64,000 bases of DNA from Anaerozeibacter sp031551775 (GCA_031551775.1 JAVBND010000029.1:5763-69762), one strand, 5' to 3'. Positions 8,241 to 16,912 are shown, numbered from the stretch's first letter. Program-made: numbers and translations. The notes: generated by a model not told the origin, from the sequence alone.

Positions 8241-9143
8241 TTATGACCGGCGTCCCTGCATGGAAAGGATCAGCGCGCGGAAAAATTCCGTGTTTGCGCC
8301 AATCCCCTCAAGCGCCGCCAATCCCGCGTCGAGCAGCGCTTGGGCGCGCGCCCTCGTACCTTCAATGCCGTAAATCGATACCGCCGTGAGCTTGCCTTCC
8401 CGCGCGTCCTTGCCGATGCTCTTGCCAAGCGTGCCCGCCTCGCCTTCCACATCGAGCAAATCGTCCGCCGCCTGGAACATCAGCCCGAACGCCGTGGCGT
8501 AGCGCGTGATGGAGGAAAGCGCTTTGTAGTCCGCGCCCGCAAGGTAGGCGCCCGCGCGCACCGCGCCGATGAACATTGCGGCGGTCTTGCCAAAATGTAC
8601 GTAGTCAAGTGTCGCTTCATCCTTTGGCGCCTGTCCTTTTTCGCACGAAAGGTCCACCGACTGTCCGCCCACCATGCCGCGCGCGCCCGCGTTTTGCGCA
8701 ATTTCGTTGATCGCCATCACGTGAGAAGCCAGGTTTTGGGGGTACTTGAGCGCGTTTTCAAGCATCCACTCATAGGCGCCGTTTAAGAGCGCGTCGCCCG
8801 CCAGAATCGCCTGGCCTTCGCCGTAGACCACGTGGCTCGTGGGCCGTCCGCGCCGGAGCACGTCGTCGTCCATGCCAGGCAGGTCGTCGTGGATGAGCGA
8901 ATAGGTGTGGATCATCTCAATCGCGCACGCGGGCGCAAGCGCCTCATTCAAGTCGCCGCCGAGCATCTCCACCGCCGCGAGCAGCATTGCGGGGCGCAAG
9001 CGCTTTGCGCCCGCGAGCAGGCTGTAGCGCATGGCTTGGTTCAGCGTTCCCGGAACAGTGTATTGCCTGAGCGGCCCCTCGCATTCTTCCAAACGGCGCG
9101 CCAGCGCGTCCTCGACCAGCGCGGCGTAGTCCTTGAGCGTCAT
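8241..9143 (-). CDS. ispA: Short-chain polyprenyl diphosphate synthase
   Basis: Condenses IPP with allylic diphosphates to give farnesyl or geranylgeranyl diphosphate for undecaprenyl and quinone precursors. The 300-residue protein shows both Asp-rich motifs, DDLPGMDDD (first, with the two-residue insert seen in bacterial FPP synthases) and ADDLLD (second), plus GAKRLRP near residue 46. The ATG overlaps the xseB stop (ATGA). xseA-xseB-ispA is the conventional cluster. Confidence 0.94.
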   Translation of the reverse strand: MTLKDYAALVEDALARRLEECEGPLRQYTVPGTLNQAMRYSLLAGAKRLRPAMLLAAVEMLGGDLNEALAPACAIEMIHTYSLIHDDLPGMDDDVLRRGRPTSHVVYGEGQAILAGDALLNGAYEWMLENALKYPQNLASHVMAINEIAQNAGARGMVGGQSVDLSCEKGQAPKDEATLDYVHFGKTAAMFIGAVRAGAYLAGADYKALSSITRYATAFGLMFQAADDLLDVEGEAGTLGKSIGKDAREGKLTAVSIYGIEGTRARAQALLDAGLAALEGIGANTEFFRALILSMQGRRS

Positions 9144-9361
9144 GTCGTCCCCTGAAGCGGCGCTTCGCCCTTTTCGGTCAGCTCCGCCATGCGCGCTTCG
9201 CCCTGATCGAGCATGAGCGTCAGCCGCTTTGCCAGCTCCTTCGCCTGTTCGTAGGCGCCAAAGCTCTCCTCAAGGGGCAAATCGCCCTTTTCCATGCGCT
9301 GGACCAAGGATTCCAGCGCCTCCATGCCTTCCTCAAAGCTCAACTGTTTCTTGGCTGCCAT
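9140..9361 (-). CDS. xseB: Exodeoxyribonuclease VII small subunit
   Basis: Small subunit of the ATP-independent single-strand exonuclease VII, partner of XseA. At 73 residues it is the family size, and FEEGMEALESLVQRME plus GDLPLEESFGAYEQ are the family signature. The start lies inside the last 29 bp of xseA and the end overlaps ispA, so the three genes are translationally linked. Confidence 0.93.
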   Translation of the reverse strand: MAAKKQLSFEEGMEALESLVQRMEKGDLPLEESFGAYEQAKELAKRLTLMLDQGEARMAELTEKGEAPLQGTT

Positions 9362-10574
9362 GATGATCCTCCAATTCCACTTCGTAAACGGTCGCGCGCG
9401 CGCGCCCGCCGGTGAGCGTCAATGTGTAGCCCTTGCCCGCTTTCAAGTGCGCCGCGTTTTTCACGATTCCGCCTTCATCCGACACCAGCGCAAAGCCGCG
9501 CTGAAGCACGGATGCCGGGTTCAGGGCGTCAAGCGCGCGCGAAAGCTGACCAAGGTGAGCGCGCGAGCGCGCCGCGCGGGCCTTGAGCGAAGCGTCAAGG
9601 CGGGTAGCCGAAAGCGTCAGCGCGCTTCTCCTCAGTTCAATGATCGCGCGTTTGGGATCGGTCAGCGCCTGGGACGCCCTGAGCCGCTCAAGCTTCGCGC
9701 GGTAAAGCGCGAGGCGCGCCTGGGTGGCGCGCGCGGCGCGCTTTGCCAGATTGTTAACGTCGCGCCCGAGTTCTTCCTTGACCGGCACCGCCAGCTCCGC
9801 CGCCACCGACGGCGTCGCGGCGCGTACGTCCGAAACGAAATCGGCAATGGTAAAATCGGTCTCATGGCCAACGCACGAGATGACCGGTATCTTCGAACGG
9901 GCGATGGCGCGCGCCACAATCTCCTCGTTAAACGCCCACAAATCCTCCATCGAGCCGCCGCCGCGCCCGCACAGGATGACGTCAACCGAGCCCGCACGGT
10001 TCAGGCGGTCAAGCGAGCGCGCGATGTCCTCCGCCGCGCCCTCGCCCTGCACCTGGGCGGGAGAAAGCAAAATGTCCATGCCGGGGTAGCGGCGCAAGAT
10101 CACCCGCACCATGTCGCGCAGCGCCGCGCCCGAGCTCGATGTCACGATGCCCACCTTCTTGGGCAAGAGCGGCAGCTTCTTCTTGCGCGCCGGGTCGAAC
10201 AGCCCTTCGGCGCCGAGCTTTTTCTTGAGCGCCTCAAAGCGCAGGAACAGCTCGCCCGCGCCCTCCTTTTCAATCGCCTCGGCATACACCTGAAACGAGC
10301 CTGTCTGGGCGTAGAGCGAAGCCGCGCCCGATACCACCACGCGCGCGCCATCGACCATCTCAAAACCCAGCGACAGCGCGTGCTGGCGAAACATCACGCA
10401 GGCAACGCGCGCGCCTTCGTCCTTGATCGAAAAATACAAGTGCCCGCTGTAGTGGCGCTTGAAGCCGGTGATCTCGCCGCGCACCCTGAGGCGCGAGAGG
10501 AGCGGATCGCCCGCAAGGTTCTTGCGCACGTATTCGTTGAGTTCTGAAACCGACAGCACCCAATCATTTTTCAT
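9333..10574 (-). CDS. xseA: Exodeoxyribonuclease VII large subunit
   Basis: Catalytic subunit of exonuclease VII, which trims single-stranded DNA from both ends. From the ATG at 10574 the protein is 413 residues: OB-fold nucleic-acid domain (LSVSELNEYVRKNL, then LRVRGEITGFKRHYSGHLYF), central catalytic domain with RGGGSMEDLWAFN, GHETDFTIADFVSD and ATPSVAAEL, and a coiled-coil C terminus. The upstream part of the open frame is folD read in another frame and was dropped. It overlaps folD by 4 bp (ATGA). Confidence 0.96.
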   Translation of the reverse strand: MKNDWVLSVSELNEYVRKNLAGDPLLSRLRVRGEITGFKRHYSGHLYFSIKDEGARVACVMFRQHALSLGFEMVDGARVVVSGAASLYAQTGSFQVYAEAIEKEGAGELFLRFEALKKKLGAEGLFDPARKKKLPLLPKKVGIVTSSSGAALRDMVRVILRRYPGMDILLSPAQVQGEGAAEDIARSLDRLNRAGSVDVILCGRGGGSMEDLWAFNEEIVARAIARSKIPVISCVGHETDFTIADFVSDVRAATPSVAAELAVPVKEELGRDVNNLAKRAARATQARLALYRAKLERLRASQALTDPKRAIIELRRSALTLSATRLDASLKARAARSRAHLGQLSRALDALNPASVLQRGFALVSDEGGIVKNAAHLKAGKGYTLTLTGGRARATVYEVELEDHHGSQETVEL

Positions 10575-11413
10575 CGTTCGGCGGCTTCCACGGTGTTCTT
10601 GATCAGCATGGCGATGGTCATCGGCCCGACGCCGCCCGGAACCGGCGTGATGTAGCCCGCGACTTCCTTGACCCCGTCGAAGTCCACGTCTCCCGCGAGT
10701 TTCCCGTCCGGGAGATGGTTCATGCCCACATCGACCACCGCCGCGCCGGGCTTCACCATGTCCCGCGTAATGAAATTGGCGCGCCCGATCGCCGCGACCA
10801 GCACATCGGCTTCGCGCGCAATCGCGCCAAGGTCGCGTGTCTTCGAATGGCAAACGGTCACCGTGGCGTTTTCACGCAGCAGCAGCATGGCCAGCGGCTT
10901 GCCCACGATGTTGCTGCGGCCCACCACCACGGCGCGCGCGCCCGGCAGGCAAACGCCCGCCGCCTTCAAAAGTTCAATCACGCCGCGCGGTGTGCAGGCA
11001 ATCGTGCCTTTCTCCCCGGTCATCAGCGCGCCGGCGTTGATCAGGTGGAACCCGTCCGCGTCCTTCTCATGCGCGACGCGCGAAAGCACCAGCGCCGAAT
11101 CGATGTGCCCCGGAAGCGGCAACTGCACGAGCAGCGCGTGCACCGAAGGGTCTCTATTGACCTTTTCGACCTCTTCGATCAACTGCTCCTCAGAGATATC
11201 GCCGGGTAGCCTGATCACGCGCGACGATATGCCCACCTTCTCGCACGCGCGCGCCTTGTTGCGCACGTAGATCGCCGAGGCCGGATCGTCGCCCGCCAGG
11301 ATGACCGCGAGGCCCGGCGTAACGCCTGCGGCCTTCAGCGCCTCCACGCGCGCGCCCAGCTCCTCATATACCTTGGCCGCGAGGGCCTTGCCGTCCATCA
11401 AAATCGCGCTCAT
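10571..11413 (-). CDS. folD: Bifunctional methylene-THF dehydrogenase/cyclohydrolase
   Basis: Interconverts 5,10-methylene-, methenyl- and 10-formyl-tetrahydrofolate for one-carbon metabolism. The 280-residue protein carries the catalytic region with YVRNKARACEKVGI, VQLPLPGHID, the CTPRGVIELL element and the dinucleotide-binding VVGRSNIVGKPLA, and ends with PGGVGPMTIAML. It overlaps both neighbours by 4 bp. Confidence 0.97.
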   Translation of the reverse strand: MSAILMDGKALAAKVYEELGARVEALKAAGVTPGLAVILAGDDPASAIYVRNKARACEKVGISSRVIRLPGDISEEQLIEEVEKVNRDPSVHALLVQLPLPGHIDSALVLSRVAHEKDADGFHLINAGALMTGEKGTIACTPRGVIELLKAAGVCLPGARAVVVGRSNIVGKPLAMLLLRENATVTVCHSKTRDLGAIAREADVLVAAIGRANFITRDMVKPGAAVVDVGMNHLPDGKLAGDVDFDGVKEVAGYITPVPGGVGPMTIAMLIKNTVEAAER

Positions 11414-12363
11414 GCCGTCTCCTCCCGCATCGTTCGTAGTCTTTCTTCGCCGATCAGCGCGACGCCCGCCGCGTTGTCGCCGGAAAAGCGTTTCTCGCCC
11501 CAGATCAGGCGGACGTTTGCGCCGAGCCTCTCAAGCCGCGCGGGCAAAAGCGAACGCAACAGCTGAGATGAAGCGACGCCGCCGCCGAGCAAAACCTCGT
11601 GAAGCCCCATTTCGCGCGATGCCCGGTCGATCAGTTTGGCGATCGAGCGCGCGATGAGCGAAAAGACCTCAACCGCCACCTGTCCATGTTCCGCGCCCGC
11701 GTCCAGCATCCTCAGCGCCTGCGCTTCCGCGCCCGACAGGCTGAGGCTGAGGCCCCGGTTGGCGGTGGGGAAGAGGTGCTGCGCTTCATACCCCCCGGCC
11801 AGGCGCTCAAGTTCGGGCCCGGCGGGGAAAGAAAGCCCCATTTTAACGCCCACGCGATCGACCAATTGCCCGGCGTTGAGGTCCGTCGTGCCGCCAAGCA
11901 GCTCGATCTCAAGCCCCGCGCCCACCTTCAGCACTTCGGTGGTCCCCCCCGACAGGTGCAGCGCCAGAAAGTCGCCGCGCGGTTCTTCGCGCCCGATCAG
12001 CGCCGCGCGCAGGTGCCCCTGCTGGTGGCTGGTCTCGATGAGCGCCGCGCGCAGGCTGGCCGCCACGGCGCGCGCGGCCATTTCGCCCGCGAGAAACACC
12101 GGCATGTATGAGCCTTCCATGGGGCGCGGGCGCGTTGACACCGCGACAGCCCGGATCTGCGCGTCCGGGACCTCGTTCATCAGCGCTTCAATCATCGGGC
12201 CCAGGCGCGTCACGTGCTGAAAAAGAGCCTCCGACTGCCGAAGCCCGCGCCCGCCCCCGCCGACCTCAAGCAAGGCATTCACATCAGCAAGAATCGCACC
12301 GCCACCGGCAAGCGCCAGCGAGGTGCGGTAGCAACTCGTATCTATGCCAAGGACCGCGTTCAC
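11410..12363 (-). CDS. TsaD/Kae1-family paralog (glycoprotease-like ATPase)
   Basis: ASKHA-fold protein related to TsaD, the enzyme that makes N6-threonylcarbamoyladenosine in tRNA. It starts LGIDTSCYRTSLAL (canonical DTSCYxTS), keeps the metal-binding His pair in SHQQGHL, the nucleotide loop LSGGTTE and the terminal GDNAAGVA Asp. At 317 residues it is somewhat shorter than TsaD. The position between nusB and folD is not the usual tsaD locus, so I treat it as a Clostridia-type paralog rather than the essential tRNA enzyme; only a genome-wide check for a second copy would settle this. Confidence 0.8.
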   Translation of the reverse strand: MNAVLGIDTSCYRTSLALAGGGAILADVNALLEVGGGGRGLRQSEALFQHVTRLGPMIEALMNEVPDAQIRAVAVSTRPRPMEGSYMPVFLAGEMAARAVAASLRAALIETSHQQGHLRAALIGREEPRGDFLALHLSGGTTEVLKVGAGLEIELLGGTTDLNAGQLVDRVGVKMGLSFPAGPELERLAGGYEAQHLFPTANRGLSLSLSGAEAQALRMLDAGAEHGQVAVEVFSLIARSIAKLIDRASREMGLHEVLLGGGVASSQLLRSLLPARLERLGANVRLIWGEKRFSGDNAAGVALIGEERLRTMREETA

Positions 12364-12758
12364 TTTAAAGACGCGCGCATCATGCTGCCCAGCACGCCGT
12401 TGATGAACGAGCCCGCCTTGTCGGTCGAATACACGCGCGAAAGTTCGACCGCTTCGTTGACCGCCACGCCCGCGGGCACTTCGCCAAGTTCCAGCTCGAG
12501 CGCGCCCAGGCGCAAAATCGCCAGGTCCACCTTGGTCAGACGCTTGACCGTCCAGCCCTGCGCGAAGCGCTCGATCTTTTCGTCAAGCGCCTCCGCGCGC
12601 TCTAGCACGCCATCCACCATCCGGCGCATGTAGTCGTATTCTTCTTCGCCGGGCGCAATTTCAAGGATGCCCGACAAGGTGTCTTCGCCGCCGTCGCCGC
12701 CCATCTCCCATTCGTAGATGAGCTTCATGGCCGCGGCGCGCGCTTCGGTTCTGTTCAT
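12360..12758 (-). CDS. nusB: Transcription antitermination factor NusB
   Basis: RNA-binding protein that joins NusE (S10) on boxA RNA for antitermination of rRNA operons. From the ATG at 12758, behind GGGGGAAGGG, the protein is 132 residues and all-helical, with MNRTEARAAAMKLIYEWEM at the start and VAVNEAVELSRVYSTDKA near the end, both typical. An open extension of 33 codons upstream was rejected. It overlaps the TsaD-like gene by 4 bp. Confidence 0.95.
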   Translation of the reverse strand: MNRTEARAAAMKLIYEWEMGGDGGEDTLSGILEIAPGEEEYDYMRRMVDGVLERAEALDEKIERFAQGWTVKRLTKVDLAILRLGALELELGEVPAGVAVNEAVELSRVYSTDKAGSFINGVLGSMMRASLK

Positions 12759-12828
12759 GTCCCTTCCCCCGATGCCTCTATAAAAAATGCGAAAAATCTG
12801 CGAGGGCCGCGAAGCCCCCGCAGGCGAA

Positions 12829-13656
12829 TCACCAGATATCCTTTTCGGAAAACCCATCGTCTCCCGCTTGCCCTTCGCCCTGGCTTGAGCCGCCCTCCGG
12901 CGCTTGCTGCGGTTCCAAGGCTTCCGGTTCCTGGGCGCCCATCTCAGGTCCTTCCTCCGCCTCTACCTCAGGCTCGAACTCGGGAACCTCCTCTTGCGGC
13001 GGATACGCAGCGTCCGCTCCCTCGATATCAAGCGGCTCTCCCTCGTCCTCCCGCGCAATTTGCGCCCGCGGGGCGCGTTCCTCAATCGCCAGCGGCGGCG
13101 CGGGCGTAACCTCGACGATCTTGGTCACCATGACCGTCACTTCGCGCACCGCAATGCCGGAAAACTCCTCGATGAAATTCTTGACCGACGACTGCATGAG
13201 CATGGTGACGTTTGGGATGTGCACATCGCTTTCAAGCGTCATTTCAATGCCCACGGAGATCGAGTCGTCGTGGTTGATGATGGAAGTCTTGATGTCCACG
13301 ATGCCCTCGGCGTCTCCGATGGCGCGCTTGACGAGCGTGTCCATGGCCCCAACCGAAATGCGCACCGAGCCGTTTTCGCTGTTTTGAACGGCAACCGAGC
13401 CCTTGTCCTTTTTCGGTTCGCGCGAAAAGGCGAGCACCATGAGGTATCCCGACCAAATGAGGCCGACGGCGCAAAGCACCGCGAGCAGGAGCTTGGGCCA
13501 GAATCCGTCTCCGAGCGAGATATGGTAACTGCCGCCGAGCGCGCTTACCTCGAACCCGCCCGCCAGTACAATGGCCGCCGCCAGCGTAAACGCGAAGCCC
13601 AGCAGCGCATAGAGCGCGAGCAGGACCCTGTCACGCAGATGAATCTTGCCTTTCAA
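12829..13656 (-). CDS. amaP: AmaP-like membrane anchor of Asp23
   Basis: Two predicted membrane helices (about 10-35 and 52-77) are followed by an Asp23/Gls24-like cytoplasmic domain (about 90-185) and a long acidic Glu/Pro-rich tail ending GFSEKDIW. This layout matches AmaP, which tethers Asp23 to the membrane. I chose the TTG at 13656 because AAAGGGGGCGGG stands just before it; a TTG at 13680 overlapping the asp23 stop is also open but would place that site inside the gene. Co-transcribed with asp23. Confidence 0.82.
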   Translation of the reverse strand: MKGKIHLRDRVLLALYALLGFAFTLAAAIVLAGGFEVSALGGSYHISLGDGFWPKLLLAVLCAVGLIWSGYLMVLAFSREPKKDKGSVAVQNSENGSVRISVGAMDTLVKRAIGDAEGIVDIKTSIINHDDSISVGIEMTLESDVHIPNVTMLMQSSVKNFIEEFSGIAVREVTVMVTKIVEVTPAPPLAIEERAPRAQIAREDEGEPLDIEGADAAYPPQEEVPEFEPEVEAEEGPEMGAQEPEALEPQQAPEGGSSQGEGQAGDDGFSEKDIW

Positions 13657-13676
13657 AAACCCGCCCCCTTTCAGGG

Positions 13677-14252
13677 TCAAGCGTCGCCGGGTTCTTCTTC
13701 ATCCTCCAACGCCGCAAAATCAGCGCCGCCTTCATCAAGCGGCCCTTCCGCCTGGAATTCGCCCGTTACATCGGGCGCGTGTTCTTCTTCCGCCGCGCCC
13801 TTGGGCTCATGCTTGGAGAGCAGAATCCGCTGCTTCATTTCAATTTCGGCCGCGGCGCGGTTCTCGCGCTCAAAGCTCATGCCGGCGACATGCACGTCCA
13901 CATTCGCCACGGTCAGCCCGCTCATGGTCTCGACCGCCTTTTTGACGTTCTCCTGAATGTTCTGGGCGACTTCGGGCACGGGGCTGCCGTACTCGATGAT
14001 GATGCCCACGTGTACGTTCACCTTGCCGTCCTGAACATCTACCTTGACACCCTTGGTGACGTTTTTGGAAGCCTGGCCGCGCCTGCCCAAAATGTCCGCA
14101 AGCGATCCGCCCGATCCGCCCGTCATGCTCGCGACCCCTTCGACTTCATTGGCCGCCAGCGCCGCAATGGTCGCGACCACGTCGGTCGCGAAGGTCACCG
14201 ACCCGTTCTGGTTGGTATCAAGCTGAACATTGGTCGGCAGATTTTCGTTCAT
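13677..14252 (-). CDS. Asp23/Gls24 family envelope stress protein
   Basis: Abundant cytoplasmic protein of the alkaline-shock family, involved in cell-envelope homeostasis in Gram-positives. From the ATG at 14252 (AAGGAGGTG upstream) it is 191 residues; the Asp23 domain spans about 15-150 with VVATIAALAANEVEGVASM and the VDVQDGKVNVHVGIIIEYG strand pair. The tail is acidic. The frame is open upstream to 14342 but that part overlaps the promoter and is not coding. Confidence 0.9.
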   Translation of the reverse strand: MNENLPTNVQLDTNQNGSVTFATDVVATIAALAANEVEGVASMTGGSGGSLADILGRRGQASKNVTKGVKVDVQDGKVNVHVGIIIEYGSPVPEVAQNIQENVKKAVETMSGLTVANVDVHVAGMSFERENRAAAEIEMKQRILLSKHEPKGAAEEEHAPDVTGEFQAEGPLDEGGADFAALEDEEEPGDA

Positions 14253-14282
14253 GGGCGTCTGCACCTCCTTGCCGTGTAGTAC

Positions 14283-14311
14283 ATTATACCAGAAACCCAC
14301 CGTGCGCGCAA
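14283..14311 (-). promoter_or_regulatory. SigA-type promoter of asp23-amaP-nusB run
   Basis: Minus-strand TTGCGC (14306-14311), 17-bp spacer, TGG-TATAAT (14283-14288), about 30 nt upstream of the asp23 start. It separates the vegetative genes downstream from the sporulation operon upstream. Confidence 0.7.
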
Positions 14312-14347
14312 CAGGCGCAACATTGAATTCTCTTGGCGCCAAGCCCC

Positions 14348-14872
14348 TTACTCAACCGGGATGATTTTGATGTTCTCGCCCTTTTGGCCGGTCTCGCGCA
14401 GCGTCAGCTCCAGGATGGCGGCCGACTCGGCGCGGGTGAGCGACGCGGCCTTCACCAGCACGTTGACCGAGTCCGAATGGACGGTCGCCAGCGCGCCCTC
14501 AAACCCGCGCGCCGTCAGGACGCCCTCGAGCGTTACCTCCTGTTCCATGTGGGCCGTCAGGTTCAGCAGTTGCCTGCGCGCCCCGTCGCGCAAGTCTTTG
14601 TCCGCCCCATCGTCGGCAATCAAAGCGTTCAATTGCGCTACCTCCACCTTGCGCACTTGCTCGCGCTCAAGGCGAAACCGCTCGAGCGGGTCCGCTTGAA
14701 CGGCCTGCGCGTAGGTCCCGGTCAAAACCTGGGACGCGGGCGGCGGCGCGCCTTGGGGAGCGAAGAAATTCGGGAAGACGACCGTAAAGGCGACGGCCAG
14801 CGCGGCCAGTGCGAAAAGGCCCGCGCTGAGCCTGGGTACGCGCGCGGCGATTGGTTTTTTTTCTTCCGGCAT
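14348..14872 (-). CDS. spoIIIAH: Stage III sporulation protein AH
   Basis: Mother-cell membrane protein whose extracellular YscJ/FliF-like domain binds forespore SpoIIQ to form the feeding-tube channel. The 174-residue product has an N-terminal membrane helix (about 17-37) and the SpoIIIAH ectodomain, ending with LTRAESAAILELTLRETG and a final strand IKIIPVE. Last gene of the spoIIIA operon; GGAGG at the end of spoIIIAG serves as ribosome site. Confidence 0.93.
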   Translation of the reverse strand: MPEEKKPIAARVPRLSAGLFALAALAVAFTVVFPNFFAPQGAPPPASQVLTGTYAQAVQADPLERFRLEREQVRKVEVAQLNALIADDGADKDLRDGARRQLLNLTAHMEQEVTLEGVLTARGFEGALATVHSDSVNVLVKAASLTRAESAAILELTLRETGQKGENIKIIPVE

Positions 14873-14874
14873 TA

Positions 14875-15231
14875 TTATGCGCCTCCATTCATTTTTAATA
14901 CTTCAATGCGCTCATTGGGCACGCCGAGCAATGTCGATACCGCGCGCGCGAGTTCCAGCGCCACGCGCACATCGTCCGCGCCCTCGGCCACGACCAGTAC
15001 CCCGCCGCCGTCGCCTTCGCCGATCAGCACCCTGACCTTGCCCGCGCCGCTCACGCTGTTAAGCGCCGCCGCGACGCGCGCCTCCTGCTCGGTCGCGCCG
15101 GTCGGTTCCTCGCGCTTGGTCAGGTAATTTGCGCCCAGCAGGATCAAAACCGCCAGCGCCGCCGCCAGCGCGATCCATTCAATGCGCTTGGCTCCCTTGA
15201 TGAGCGTTAGAAAAGAGCGCGCCGTGTGCAT
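14875..15231 (-). CDS. spoIIIAG: Stage III sporulation protein AG
   Basis: Ring-forming component of the SpoIIIA-SpoIIQ channel with a secretin-like ring-building fold. This copy has 118 residues, roughly half the length I associate with Bacillus SpoIIIAG, but keeps the N-terminal membrane helix (about 18-36) and the core segment VAAALNSVSGAGKVRVLIGE. The shortening falls mostly on the linker. Its place between AF-like and AH genes supports the call. Confidence 0.88.
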   Translation of the reverse strand: MHTARSFLTLIKGAKRIEWIALAAALAVLILLGANYLTKREEPTGATEQEARVAAALNSVSGAGKVRVLIGEGDGGGVLVVAEGADDVRVALELARAVSTLLGVPNERIEVLKMNGGA

Positions 15232-15253
15232 TGGGTTTCCCCCCTACTGCTTG

Positions 15254-15418
15254 TTAAAACGAAAACGCGAGCACCGCGCCCAAAATCTCCAGCATCGCCT
15301 CGACCGTCAGCAGCGCCGCGATCAGCTTGAGCGCCGGTCCCATGGGCGTGCGTTCACCCAGCGCCGCCAGCGCGCCCAGCGCGATCAAGCGCCCAATCGC
15401 CCCGGTAACCTGCTGCAT
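15254..15418 (-). CDS. spoIIIAF: Minimal SpoIIIAF-like protein, 54 residues
   Basis: A short frame lies exactly where spoIIIAF belongs. It starts ATG at 15418 behind GGAGGATAGTTT and runs 54 codons to TAA at 15254. The product starts MQQVTGAIGRLIALGALAALG and has two hydrophobic helices (about 7-21 and 31-52) joined by a polar turn, ERTPMGPALK. That matches the N-terminal two-helix membrane part of SpoIIIAF, while the soluble C-terminal domain of the roughly 200-residue Bacillus protein is absent. Identity rests on position and topology, not strong sequence similarity. Confidence 0.72.
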   Translation of the reverse strand: MQQVTGAIGRLIALGALAALGERTPMGPALKLIAALLTVEAMLEILGAVLAFSF

Positions 15419-15421
15419 AAA

Positions 15422-16528
15422 CTATCCTCCAAACACCATGAGCGCCGCGCCCACCAACACCACCACCATGAGCGCGCCCGCGATCACGGACGATGCGAGC
15501 AGCGAAAGCACCGATCCAAAGCGGTCCATCAGCTTTTGCACCGGCCCGGTTGACAGCGGCTCGATCAGCGCCGCGGCCAGGCGCACGGCAAGCACCTGCA
15601 TCAAAAGCGTTACGAGCGGCGCGGCAATCGCCGCCGCAAGCATCAAAACGCCTGTCACGCCCACCGCGTTCCTGACCAGCGACGCGCTCTTGACCACCGC
15701 GTCGAGCCCGTCGGCCACCTCGCCGCCCACCACCGGAAGCAGGCTAGAAGCGGCGAACCGGGCAGCCTCGATCGACGCGCCGTCGTAGCCCTTGGCGAGA
15801 AGGCCCTGCGCCGAGAGCAGCGCCGTGAACAGCGTCAGCATACCGGTGAGCGCCCAGGTGTACCCCTTTCGGGCAAGCGTCGTCAGGCCGTCAAGCTTGA
15901 TCTTCTCGGACAGGTGCCCGGCGATGGTCAGCGCCGCGATAGAGGCGCTCACCGGCATCGCCCAGCGCGCGAGCACCCCGGAAATCAGCCCTCCGGCCAT
16001 GGCGGCCGCCGGGGTAAACAGTGCCGAGCCCGCCGTCCTGCCCGCGGCCACCAGCAGCGCCGCGAGCAGCGGGTAGAGTTTTTCGGACAAGGACGCCATG
16101 GCGCCAAGCGCGCCCGACGCCACGGGCTCGAGCCGATGAAAAAGCGCGATCAACTGCGCGGAAACCGCGAGCGTGCATACGAACCCGGCGACGGAAGCCG
16201 CGCCGCCCGGCGCGCCGATCGCGTGAAGCACCGCCCAGATCAGCGCGGGCGCGACCAGCGCGGCCAAAGTCTGAAGCGCCGATTTGAGCTGGCCAAGCGA
16301 TAACGCCTTGAGCGTCTCGCCCGCCGCGGCAAGATCCCACTCAGCTTCGCCGTCAACCAGCGCGGCGAGGAGGGCCGCTGCGTCAATGCCGGTATTTTGG
16401 TCCTCAGACCATGCGTAAAGCGACTCCAGGTCAAGCCCGGCAAGCAGCTCACCGGCGCTTTGCGCGCACGCGGGCGCGGCGAAAAGCAGCGCCGCCATCG
16501 CCAGTATGACGACAACCAGCCGCCTCAT
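15422..16528 (-). CDS. spoIIIAE: Stage III sporulation protein AE
   Basis: Large polytopic membrane subunit of the mother-cell channel. The 368-residue protein has a cleavable-looking signal peptide (to about residue 23, ACAQS) and then roughly eight hydrophobic helices. The segments LFTPAAAMAGGLISG, SLLPVVGGEVADGLDAVVKS and EPLSTGPVQKLMDRFGSVLS are characteristic of the family. It overlaps spoIIIAD by 4 bp. Confidence 0.94.
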   Translation of the reverse strand: MRRLVVVILAMAALLFAAPACAQSAGELLAGLDLESLYAWSEDQNTGIDAAALLAALVDGEAEWDLAAAGETLKALSLGQLKSALQTLAALVAPALIWAVLHAIGAPGGAASVAGFVCTLAVSAQLIALFHRLEPVASGALGAMASLSEKLYPLLAALLVAAGRTAGSALFTPAAAMAGGLISGVLARWAMPVSASIAALTIAGHLSEKIKLDGLTTLARKGYTWALTGMLTLFTALLSAQGLLAKGYDGASIEAARFAASSLLPVVGGEVADGLDAVVKSASLVRNAVGVTGVLMLAAAIAAPLVTLLMQVLAVRLAAALIEPLSTGPVQKLMDRFGSVLSLLASSVIAGALMVVVLVGAALMVFGG

Positions 16529-16911
16529 GGCAACAGCTGGGCGATCCGCCCGGCCAGCGACGTGATGAGCGGCACGCTCATGGCGAAAAGTGCCGCGCGC
16601 GCGCCGAACTCTACCCGCCCGGCCAGCGCGCCCTCGCCCGCGTCGCGGCAGAGCTGAGATGCGAATTCGGAAAGCAGCGTAACGCCCGCCGCGCGCAGCA
16701 TGATGGAAATTGAATTCTCAGAAAGCCCCGCGCCCCCGGCGAGCGCGCCGAGCGCGTCCACCGCTTCGCGTACGTACTGAAGCGCCCACAGAAACGCCAT
16801 CGCCCCCGCCGCCATCGAAAGCGCCATGGCCAATTCGGGCTTTTGCACCCGAAGCGAGGCGCACAAAAGCGCCGTCGCCACCATCAGCAAAAAAAGTTTG
16901 ATGATATCCAT
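16525..16911 (-). CDS. spoIIIAD: Stage III sporulation protein AD
   Basis: Small membrane protein of the spoIIIA channel, 128 residues from the ATG at 16911, starting MDIIKLFLLMVATALLC. Four hydrophobic segments are visible. AC and AD resemble each other and type III secretion export proteins. The frame is open 17 codons upstream but that region overlaps the end of spoIIIAC. Confidence 0.92.
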   Translation of the reverse strand: MDIIKLFLLMVATALLCASLRVQKPELAMALSMAAGAMAFLWALQYVREAVDALGALAGGAGLSENSISIMLRAAGVTLLSEFASQLCRDAGEGALAGRVEFGARAALFAMSVPLITSLAGRIAQLLP

Positions 16912-16912
16912 A

